From: Planctomycetota bacterium
GTDB lineage: Bacteria > Planctomycetota > Phycisphaerae > Phycisphaerales > SM1A02
Direction of reading: 5' to 3'
Length of the DNA stretch: 35,103 nucleotides
Assembly (NCBI GenBank): GCA_027622195.1
Contig: JAQBZO010000019.1
Coordinates: 1-35,103, forward strand
This document shows, piece by piece, positions 7,198-13,900 of this stretch. Under the pieces are notes generated by a model. That model did no database searches. It was not told where the DNA came from and worked only from the letters and a program-made list of their open reading frames with translations. How positions within the stretch are numbered: the stretch's first letter is position 1; each line of letters starts with the position of its first letter. The position numbers were made by a program, and so were the translations under genes.

Positions 7198-8769
7198 TCA
7201 CCAGCGCGCTATCGATTGCCAAATCGCCGACTGAAGCCGAGCCTGACACTCAAGCAGTTCAATCCCGAGCGAGACGGGAACCCCCTGCGACCTTGCAAGC
7301 TGCACCAGCGCAGTCTCTTGCGGCGCATAGATCGTCTCTATGACACCCAAAACGCCTTCAAGAGTTGCCCCCTTTGGCAGTCCCAATCCATCGGGATCGG
7401 ATCCGCCGTGCATCCCGACACTTGTGGCATGCACCATCAGATCGAATCGGGGAAACCGAGATTCGTCCCCCTGCGCTCGCACGATGAGTGGTCCGTATCC
7501 GCCGCGCTGCTTGGCGAGATTCTCCGCCAAACAATCGGCGCGATCGGCAGTTCGATTCCAGATGGTCACATCGGCGCCGACATCGGCGAGTCCCCATGAG
7601 GCAGCCGCGCCGACGCCACCCGCACCGAGAACCAGAGCCTTCACGCCACGAAGGTCGCCCTCTTTGCGCGAGAGCAACTTCGCCGCCGCAAGTGCAATCG
7701 CTGGAGCATCGGTGTTGACGCACGACACACTTCCTCCGTGACCGATCACAAGTGTGTTCGCCGCGCCAATCGTCTTCGCTGTTTCATCGATGGAGCCACC
7801 TTTCTCGCGAACGAATCGAATGAGATGTTCCTTGTGCGGCATCGTCACACTCGCGCCGCGAAATCGCAGGCGCGGGTCATCGATCAGTGAATGGAGCGTG
7901 GCTTTGAAGTGCTCCCACTCGGGAGGCACGGGAAGCGGCAGATACAGGGCATCGCGCTTCGATTCGCGAAACCACTGGTTGTGCAGGATGGGACTGCGAG
8001 AATGGGCAACGGGCCATCCGATGACTCCGTAGAGATCGGTGTCGCGCGACAATTCGCGAAACGACCACTGGGTTGTCAGTTCTCGAATCGAAGGTTGTCC
8101 TGGAGCGGTGCCAGCACTTTCGTCATCGCGCGCATACGTCCAGAGTGCTCCGAAGCGTCCCGCAAGAACGCGCGACATCAATCCTGCTTCACCCATGCAA
8201 AGCGCGACCATGGGAAGGTGGCGTGCTTCGAGCAACTCAAACGCTTCAAGATTGTCACGAAGACTTCTCGCGTGCCATGCCACTTTGATGACCGAGCACG
8301 ATGGCTCATCTTGCATGGCGGCGATGCGGCGAGAAAGGTCCGCCGGTCGAGTTGCGAAGTCGTGCGCGCTCAGAATCAACCGAGTTGCAGATGGTTCCCC
8401 TCCTGTGGCTCCCATGAGTCCACGCAGCGCGGCTCTCAATGTTCCGTCTCGCTCGATCGTGGTGAGTTCGACATCGATGTAGGCGGGACGAGCATTGCGG
8501 ATCACTCCAAGAAGCAGTTCGCGCCTCACCTCATCTGTGCCGAGAAATCCTCCTCCCTCACGCGCATCTCGAATGGTGACGACGCACGGCGTGGGGCACT
8601 CGCGAACGAGTCGTGCGATGGCGACCTCTGATCCTGTCTCCTCAGCCATTGGATCGACACGCCATTCGACAAGATCTGCACCATCTTCTTTCGCGCGAAC
8701 AGCGCGATCAAGAGCATGATCGACGCGATCGATTGATTCAACAGGGATGGACACCATTATCCGCGTCAT
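7198..8769 (-). CDS. aroDE: Bifunctional 3-dehydroquinate dehydratase (type I) / shikimate dehydrogenase
   Basis: A 523-residue fusion covering two successive shikimate-pathway steps. The AroD half (1-235) is the type I Schiff-base class: EWRVD (35-39), SAHD with His136, and VIKVAW with the Schiff-base Lys162. The AroE half (from about 247) has YGVIGWPVAHSRSP, VTMPHKEH with catalytic Lys313, NTDA at 352-355 and the NADP loop GAGGVG (382-387), ending in the usual ELLECQ segment. Fusions in this order are known in plants and some bacteria, including planctomycetes and chlamydiae. The ATG at 8769 is chosen because AroD begins there (TRIMVSIP) and TACGAT precedes it by 6 nt. It is divergent from the gene at 8811. 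Confidence 0.95.
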   Translation of the reverse strand: MTRIMVSIPVESIDRVDHALDRAVRAKEDGADLVEWRVDPMAEETGSEVAIARLVRECPTPCVVTIRDAREGGGFLGTDEVRRELLLGVIRNARPAYIDVELTTIERDGTLRAALRGLMGATGGEPSATRLILSAHDFATRPADLSRRIAAMQDEPSCSVIKVAWHARSLRDNLEAFELLEARHLPMVALCMGEAGLMSRVLAGRFGALWTYARDDESAGTAPGQPSIRELTTQWSFRELSRDTDLYGVIGWPVAHSRSPILHNQWFRESKRDALYLPLPVPPEWEHFKATLHSLIDDPRLRFRGASVTMPHKEHLIRFVREKGGSIDETAKTIGAANTLVIGHGGSVSCVNTDAPAIALAAAKLLSRKEGDLRGVKALVLGAGGVGAAASWGLADVGADVTIWNRTADRADCLAENLAKQRGGYGPLIVRAQGDESRFPRFDLMVHATSVGMHGGSDPDGLGLPKGATLEGVLGVIETIYAPQETALVQLARSQGVPVSLGIELLECQARLQSAIWQSIARW

Positions 8770-8775
8770 GTCTGA

Positions 8776-8781
8776 ATCGTA
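8776..8781 (-). promoter_or_regulatory. Putative -10 of a leaderless aroDE promoter
   Basis: TACGAT on the minus strand ends exactly 6 nt before the aroDE ATG. The same hexamer and spacing occur before the SPFH and M42 genes. Confidence 0.4.
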
Positions 8782-8795
8782 TGACGGAGTGCGAC

Positions 8796-8801
8796 TACGA
8801 T
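8796..8801 (+). promoter_or_regulatory. Putative -10 for the gene at 8811
   Basis: TACGAT lies 9 nt before the ATG at 8811. It overlaps the divergent aroDE promoter region and supports the 8811 start over the ATG at 8781. Confidence 0.3.
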
Positions 8802-8810
8802 GCATCCCCC

Positions 8811-9458
8811 ATGACTCGAGACCACCATCTTGACGGCGAAGAAGAACTCGCTCGCACGGTGCAAGAGTCGGCCTACGCGTACATGCGATCGCAACTCGAG
8901 GGGCACATCCACTTCGATGGAGATCGAAGGACCATCAAGGTTGCTCCACTCCCCGATGGACGACTCGTTGCGCCTGTGATGGTGGCGATGTTGGTGGCGG
9001 GCGAAGTTGTTCTCGAATTGCCCGACGACGGAGAGGACCACTTGCAACTCTCTGTCACGCTCACCAAGTTTCTGCCTGAGGGTCCTGATGGCGGCGCGAG
9101 CGACCGTTGGCAGATTTACCACGGCGTGCCACCCGATGTGAACTGGGCGGCCATCACGATTGATGCGGGTCGTTACTCAGGATGGTTCCTAGATGGATCA
9201 GTCCTCTCGCGCGCGAATCCAATCGCTGCGTGCGAGTCGGCGATCTGCCGAACTGCGAATCTCGAGCGCGAGATGCTCAAGCGGGTCATTCAGAAACGCA
9301 TCGGAAGTCATCCTCCAGAAGCGCTGCTCGTTGGCGTGGACCCGTGGGGATTCGATATCCGGCGACACTGCGATGTGGTGCGCGTGGCTGCCCTTTCAGG
9401 ATGCACGATCCGAGACGAGGCTTCGGCGTTCGCCGCGTTACAGGATTTGGCGAGTTAG
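8811..9458 (+). CDS. Conserved-looking protein of unknown function
   Basis: A 215-residue soluble protein without signal peptide or membrane segment. The N-terminal two thirds alternate hydrophobic and charged residues as in a beta-rich fold (for example VVLELPDDGEDHLQLSVTLT), and the C-terminal third is helical with a final GVDPWGFDIRRHCDVVRV stretch. The pattern faintly recalls split-barrel (HugZ/DUF2470-like) proteins, but I see no decisive motif and make no functional call. An ATG at 8781 would add ten residues. It ends 33 nt before phhA; a promoter for phhA overlaps its last codons. Confidence 0.65.
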   Translation: MTRDHHLDGEEELARTVQESAYAYMRSQLEGHIHFDGDRRTIKVAPLPDGRLVAPVMVAMLVAGEVVLELPDDGEDHLQLSVTLTKFLPEGPDGGASDRWQIYHGVPPDVNWAAITIDAGRYSGWFLDGSVLSRANPIAACESAICRTANLEREMLKRVIQKRIGSHPPEALLVGVDPWGFDIRRHCDVVRVAALSGCTIRDEASAFAALQDLAS

Positions 9459-9474
9459 TCCACCGTCCTACAAT
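9447..9474 (+). promoter_or_regulatory. Candidate promoter of phhA
   Basis: TTGGCG (9447-9452), a 16-nt spacer and TACAAT (9469-9474) match the housekeeping consensus at 4/6 and 5/6. Transcription would start near 9481, just at the GAGGT ribosome site. Confidence 0.5.
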
Positions 9475-9491
9475 AGATTCGAGGTCTTACT

Positions 9492-10385
9492 TTGAGCGAC
9501 ACACCATCACGCGGAATGAACGGATGCATCAACCACGCCATGATCGATGGTGCGGAAGCGAAGGCGGCCCAATTCGCAGCAGACCACTTCGGTGAACCTG
9601 GCTGCGATGACATCACGAAGGCCTACATCGCGCAGAAATATGAGGGCTATTCAGCCGAGAATCAAGAGACTTGGCAGACGCTCTTTGATCGGCAAATGGA
9701 ATACCTCGCAGACCATGCGAGTTCGACCTATCTCTTGGGTGCTGCGAGCATCAACCTCGTCCGCGACTTCATCCCCTATCTCGAGGGATCGAAGTCGGTC
9801 AACATTTTCCTCAAGCAACTCACGGGTTGGCAGAGCAAGGGTGTCCCTGGTTACCTTCCTGCGAAATCATTCTTTGCATGTCTTGCGCGGCGCGAGTTTC
9901 CAACGACTGTGGTGATCCGCCCCAAGGAAGATATTGATTACCTTCCCGAGCCAGACATTTTTCACGACATCTTCGGTCATGTCCCACTGCACGCTGATCC
10001 CACATTCGCGGACTTTTTACAAACGTACGGCAAGGCGGCTCTGCTCACGAATGATCCGCACCACACCGAGCGACTCGCTCGTCTCTTTTGGTTTACGGTG
10101 GAGTTTGGTCTCATCCGAGAGGGTGGCGTGAACAAACTGTATGGATCAGGACTCATCTCGAGCCCAGGAGAGAGTCTCCACGCGATCACGAGTTCAAAGG
10201 TCGAGCGCAGGCCGTTCGACCTCGAAACGGTTTGCAACACGCCTTTTGAGATTGATCATTTCCAACCGATTCTGTACGTGTTGGATTCATTCGATCAACT
10301 GCGCGATGCGATGAACAGTTATTCGAATCGGCTGCTTAGTGCGTCGCCAAAAGCAGGCAGCTCCACACAACCGGCATACAACTGA
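9492..10385 (+). CDS. phhA: Aromatic amino acid hydroxylase, probably phenylalanine 4-monooxygenase
   Basis: A 297-residue member of the pterin-dependent, iron(II) aromatic amino acid hydroxylases. The signature PDIFHDIFGHVPL (154-166) supplies His158 and His163, and Glu204 in FWFTVEFG completes the 2-His-1-carboxylate facial triad. Length and lack of a regulatory domain fit the bacterial PhhA type, which makes tyrosine from phenylalanine using tetrahydropterin; tyrosine or tryptophan specificity cannot be excluded. No pterin dehydratase gene (phhB) is adjacent. The TTG at 9492 is chosen because GAGGT at 9481-9485 sits 6 nt upstream; the next start would be ATG 9516. Its 3' end overlaps the opposite gene by 50 nt. 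Confidence 0.92.
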   Translation: MSDTPSRGMNGCINHAMIDGAEAKAAQFAADHFGEPGCDDITKAYIAQKYEGYSAENQETWQTLFDRQMEYLADHASSTYLLGAASINLVRDFIPYLEGSKSVNIFLKQLTGWQSKGVPGYLPAKSFFACLARREFPTTVVIRPKEDIDYLPEPDIFHDIFGHVPLHADPTFADFLQTYGKAALLTNDPHHTERLARLFWFTVEFGLIREGGVNKLYGSGLISSPGESLHAITSSKVERRPFDLETVCNTPFEIDHFQPILYVLDSFDQLRDAMNSYSNRLLSASPKAGSSTQPAYN

Positions 10386-10683
10386 TCGCGATGCCAGCGA
10401 CCATGGTGCGATAGGCAGTCGCCTCTTTCATCGTCGCGATTTGTTGCACGATGATGATGTAGAAAGTCACGAGCGCGTACTTGAATGCAGCGAGTCCGAA
10501 GACGCTCCAGTGTTCGAAGACGAGATTCGCCACTGGATTGATTTCGATCCCCCCTCGATCAATGATGACATGGGTCAGAATGACATCGAGTGCTGAAACG
10601 AAGAGAAGCACCACGATGAGGGGTGCGTAGCGCAGCCTCGGATTCGAGAAAAAGTTGGATACAACTGCTGGATCGCTCGACAT
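10336..10683 (-). CDS. Small three-helix membrane protein, DUF5658-like
   Basis: A 115-residue protein with three hydrophobic helices (about 19-40, 58-80 and 92-113). The segment LDVILTHVII followed by GGIEINPVAN matches the D-x-x-x-T and E-x-NP pattern of DUF5658 membrane proteins, whose function is unknown. A strong Shine-Dalgarno site, AAGGAGG at 10694-10700 on the minus strand, lies 10 nt upstream of the ATG at 10683. Its last 50 nt overlap the end of phhA on the other strand. It follows thiC on the same strand after a 99-nt gap and may share its transcript. Confidence 0.75.
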   Translation of the reverse strand: MSSDPAVVSNFFSNPRLRYAPLIVVLLFVSALDVILTHVIIDRGGIEINPVANLVFEHWSVFGLAAFKYALVTFYIIIVQQIATMKEATAYRTMVAGIAISCMPVVWSCLLLATH

Positions 10684-10782
10684 AAAAACGACGCCTCCTT
10701 TCGTGGCCTCGTCGAGAATGTCCGATCCAGATTCCGTCCGTGCAAAACGTGCTGCTGCAAAAATGGGGGCTTACGGTCGGAA

Positions 10783-12621
10783 TCAGCCTTGTTTCGGGCT
10801 CATTCCCACCGTCAAGTCCACTTTTTGCGCGCTGTGACACGATGGCTGCTGTCTGTCAGCACCGACAGCCTTGCGAGTCTTTGCGGCAAGTCGATGGATG
10901 TCTTCGGCAGGAAGCACCCCGCGCTTCGCCAGAATCTCCTGCTGCGCTTCGGTCAAGGCTGCGCTGCGAACGGCTTTGCCGCGCTGTGACGAGGCATCTT
11001 TTCCACTAGCGAATTCTTGAATCTCTTTCGAGATGCGAACACTGCACCAATCATGTCCGCACATGGCGCAAAAGTCGGTGTCGACATCAAGGTCTTCGTC
11101 GTGGTACGCGCGTGCGGTGTCGGGATCGAACGAGAGTTCGAAGTGTTTCTCCCAGTTGAGCGCGGCGCGTGCCTTGGTGAGTGCGTCATCGCGGTCGCGT
11201 GATGCTGGGATTCCAAGCGCCACATCGGCGGCATGTGCTGCGATCTTGTAGGCGATGCATCCCTGCTTGACATCATCCTTCTTGGGAAGGCCAAGATGCT
11301 CCTTGGGTGTGACATAGCAGAGCATGCTTGCGCCGTGATATCCGGCGGCGGTGGCACCGATGCAACTCGTGATGTGGTCGTATCCGGGGAACATATCCGT
11401 GACGAGTGGTCCAAGCACATAGAACGGCGCACCGTGGCACAAACGACGCTGCAGCTTCATGTTGAATTCGATTTGATCGAATGGCACATGTCCTGGTCCT
11501 TCGACCATGACTTGAACACCCTTGCGCCAAGCTCGCTCGGTCAACTCGGCAATGGTCGTCAATTCGGCGAGTTGGGCTTGATCCGTTGCGTCGGCGAGTC
11601 CGCCGGGGCGAAGTCCATCGCCGATTGAAAAGGTGACATCGTACAGGCGCATTACATCGCAAATGCGCTCCCACCCGGTGTACATCGGGTTTTGACGATT
11701 GTGGACGAGCATCCATTTGGCGAGCAGTGCTCCGCCGCGACTCACGATGCCGATCAGTCGATTCTTGATGAATGGAAGATGTTCGCGCAGCACCCCTGCG
11801 TGAATCGTGAAATAGTCGACCCCCTGCTTCGCCTGATGGTCCAGCGTGGCGAGAATGATGGACTCATCCAGTTCTTCCAGTTTGCGGCCGATGATCATCG
11901 AATAAATCGGAACGGTGCCGATGGGGACCATGCTGTTTCGAATGAGCGCATCGCGACATTCATCGAGGTCGCCACCCGTTGAAAGATCCATCACCGTGTC
12001 GGCGCCCCACCGCTGCGCCCACTGCAACTTCTCGACTTCTTCATGTGTGCCGCTCGAAACAGGACTCGCGCCCATGTTGGCATTGATCTTGGTTCGGCTC
12101 GCTCGTCCAATCGCCATCGGGTCGAGTTGGTACTGAAGGTGGTTGATGTTGGCGGGGATCACCATTCGTCCAGCGGCGACTTCATCGCGCACTTGTTCGG
12201 GCGTGAGGAATCCTTCGCGCTCTGCAACGCGACGCATTGGAGCGGTCACGATGCCAAGCCGCGCCGATTCGAGTTGGGTAATGGGGGTGAAACCGCGAGG
12301 AGCCACAGCGTGGATGAATTCACCACACTGCGCCTGATTGTGACCAGCGCACCCAGTCCTGTGGTCGTGGCTCGCTTGAATGGTCCAACCCTCTGGCAAG
12401 AAGTCCCATGCGGTCATCGTGCTTGGGGTCGGCATTCCTGGGGTGTCTGGACTCGCAAAGGCCAGTGGTCCACCAATGTCGGACCGAAGTGCAAAACTGC
12501 CTGGTGTTGTTCCCGCTTGGGTCGAACTCGGATTGGTTGCTCCGTGAAGTGGAAGCGACGAGGCCACTCTTGAAGTGGACAAATGACTGGTTGTTGTGTT
12601 GGATTCAGTGTGTGTGCGCAT
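10783..12621 (-). CDS. thiC: Phosphomethylpyrimidine synthase ThiC
   Basis: A 612-residue radical-SAM enzyme that rearranges aminoimidazole ribotide to HMP phosphate, the pyrimidine half of thiamine. Diagnostic segments are [45 protein letters not shown] and the non-canonical C-terminal iron-sulphur motif Cys518-x2-Cys521-x4-Cys526. The ATG at 12621 is preferred to the upstream one at 12663 because GGAG sits about 8 nt before it. The first 80 or so residues are low-complexity Ser/Thr-rich. A TPP riboswitch lies directly upstream (12682-12761). No other thi gene is in the window. Confidence 0.97.
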   Translation of the reverse strand: MRTHTESNTTTSHLSTSRVASSLPLHGATNPSSTQAGTTPGSFALRSDIGGPLAFASPDTPGMPTPSTMTAWDFLPEGWTIQASHDHRTGCAGHNQAQCGEFIHAVAPRGFTPITQLESARLGIVTAPMRRVAEREGFLTPEQVRDEVAAGRMVIPANINHLQYQLDPMAIGRASRTKINANMGASPVSSGTHEEVEKLQWAQRWGADTVMDLSTGGDLDECRDALIRNSMVPIGTVPIYSMIIGRKLEELDESIILATLDHQAKQGVDYFTIHAGVLREHLPFIKNRLIGIVSRGGALLAKWMLVHNRQNPMYTGWERICDVMRLYDVTFSIGDGLRPGGLADATDQAQLAELTTIAELTERAWRKGVQVMVEGPGHVPFDQIEFNMKLQRRLCHGAPFYVLGPLVTDMFPGYDHITSCIGATAAGYHGASMLCYVTPKEHLGLPKKDDVKQGCIAYKIAAHAADVALGIPASRDRDDALTKARAALNWEKHFELSFDPDTARAYHDEDLDVDTDFCAMCGHDWCSVRISKEIQEFASGKDASSQRGKAVRSAALTEAQQEILAKRGVLPAEDIHRLAAKTRKAVGADRQQPSCHSAQKVDLTVGMSPKQG

Positions 12622-12681
12622 GATCAACTCCAATACGGCACGCGCGGAGCCTGTGGTGATCAACTTGATCCCTTCAGGCGT
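12622..12681 (-). promoter_or_regulatory. Likely expression platform of the thiC riboswitch
   Basis: Between the aptamer and the thiC start, GGAGTTGATC (the ribosome site plus the next 6 nt, ending at the ATG) has upstream complements: GATCAA just after the aptamer and CTCC about 40 nt further on. Pairing would hide the ribosome site when TPP is bound. No T-run terminator is seen, so translational control is more likely. This is inferred from base complementarity. Confidence 0.4.
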
Positions 12682-12761
12682 TCGCGTTCCCTACGCCGGT
12701 ATCAACCGGATCAGGTTCGACGGGTGCATCTCAGTCCCATGAGTCGGGACGCCCCGCGCGA
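12682..12761 (-). promoter_or_regulatory. TPP (THI element) riboswitch upstream of thiC
   Basis: On the minus strand the conserved THI-box pieces appear in order: GCGGGG, a short TCCC/GGGA stem, CTGAGA (12729-12734), ACCC, GAACCTGATC (GATCAGG on the plus strand at 12709-12715), then CCGGCGTAGGGA. P1 is closed by TCGCG (12757-12761) pairing with CGCGA (12682-12686). Thiamine pyrophosphate binding is expected to lower thiC expression. Confidence 0.95.
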
Positions 12762-12967
12762 GCAGTGTGGATGGTAATCGAACGGATGAGTCATTCATTC
12801 TCGAGAGATTCTGCTGTCCCATCGAATCAGAACCTCCAATGAGCCGGAACTGCGAGTATGAATATGCTTGTAGTCGCGTGGTATTGGACTGAACTGCTTC
12901 AGTCTGGGGCAGTTCACTCTTTGTAGTGGTCTTGTGATCTTCCGCCTCGTGCGGGGAATGTTGCCCT
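12762..12967. other. Divergent regulatory region between thiC and the AsnC-type gene
   Basis: No gene is present. It must hold the thiC promoter (minus strand) and that of the regulator (plus strand), but I see no clear -35/-10 pair. It contains the interlocking inverted repeats listed separately. Confidence 0.5.
12887..12915. promoter_or_regulatory. Two interlocking inverted repeats, possible operator
   Basis: GACTGAA-CTGC-TTCAGTC (12887-12904) and GAACTGC (12891-12897) with GCAGTTC (12909-12915) share bases, so only one hairpin or site can form at once. They lie 53-81 nt before the regulator's ATG. An Lrp/AsnC autoregulatory site is plausible but unproven. Confidence 0.4.
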
Positions 12968-13897
12968 ATGAAGCCAGAATTGGACTCGGTCGACCGTTCG
13001 CTCATCAATGCCCTTCGCCCCGACGCTCGTCGAAGCGGTCGTGAACTCGCGAAGGACACGTCGCTGTCCGAGGCGAATATCTCGCGGCGATTGAAGCGCC
13101 TTGTTGAAAGCGGCAGCGTGGTCTTCCGCAGTTACGTCCCGCCGACCGCTCTTGGACTCTCTATGGAGTGCGCCGTTCAAATCGACGGTGTCGACCGATC
13201 TGTTTTGGTTTCGATTGCGACCGCATTGACCACATTGAAGAGTTGTCTTTCGGTAATCGAAGTTGACCACAACACAATCTGGGCGCACACCCTCGGCTCA
13301 AGTTTGTTCGAGGTGGGCAGTGTCATCGAATCAGCACTCGAAGGGGTTTCTGGCTACAGGCTGCAACTTCATCCTTCGTCGCGCAGCTTGATGTTCCCAG
13401 GAGCAAACGCGCGTTTTCTCGCCCGAACTCCTGCGCTCACCGCTGATCTTGATGAGATCGACTTGTTGATGCTTCGCATCCTTGAAGCGGATGGTCGGGC
13501 CACCTTTGCAACGATTGCCTCACAGGTCGATATCTCGCCGACCGCCATCGCCGAGCGTTTCCGAAAACTGGAAGAGGCAGGCGTTGTGTTTCCTTACATC
13601 GCGCTCGAAAGTGAGACCCCGACCCATCCTGAGCGGCTGCTGCGCGCCGAAGTGATCGGTCCCACTCTGCAGATCGTCAAAGCAGTCGAGAGCGTTGTTC
13701 GTCCAGAGTGTCTCTCACTCCTCTCGGGACACGTGCAGTTGTTCGCCATCTTGGGCACTACAGAGAAACGAGAATCAACGACTATCGTCGGAGAACTCAT
13801 GGGACTTCCCGGAATCGCGCGAGTTTCCATCCTGCCGATCACGACTGTTTTCAAGAGGTACGGCGTTCTCGCGTCGGGCGTTGGGCAAACCGCGTAA
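12968..13897 (+). CDS. Double-domain Lrp/AsnC-family transcription regulator
   Basis: A 309-residue protein made of two AsnC-type units in tandem. The first winged helix-turn-helix is at about 6-55 (VDRSLINALRPDARRSGREL followed by SEANISRRLKRL). The second is at about 160-210 (IDLLMLRILEADGRATFATI followed by SPTAIAERFRKL). Each is followed by a beta-rich segment in the place of the RAM ligand domain, which binds amino acids in the family. Most Lrp proteins have one unit of 150-160 residues, so this is a duplication and fusion. Siroheme decarboxylases also carry paired AsnC folds, but no haem gene is nearby. It is divergent from thiC. The ATG at 12968 lacks a clear ribosome site. Confidence 0.85.
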   Translation: MKPELDSVDRSLINALRPDARRSGRELAKDTSLSEANISRRLKRLVESGSVVFRSYVPPTALGLSMECAVQIDGVDRSVLVSIATALTTLKSCLSVIEVDHNTIWAHTLGSSLFEVGSVIESALEGVSGYRLQLHPSSRSLMFPGANARFLARTPALTADLDEIDLLMLRILEADGRATFATIASQVDISPTAIAERFRKLEEAGVVFPYIALESETPTHPERLLRAEVIGPTLQIVKAVESVVRPECLSLLSGHVQLFAILGTTEKRESTTIVGELMGLPGIARVSILPITTVFKRYGVLASGVGQTA

Positions 13898-13900
13898 CCG

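Noticed and set aside
12043-12573. 176-codon frame opposite thiC
   Set aside because: Antisense to conserved ThiC residues; no start signal.
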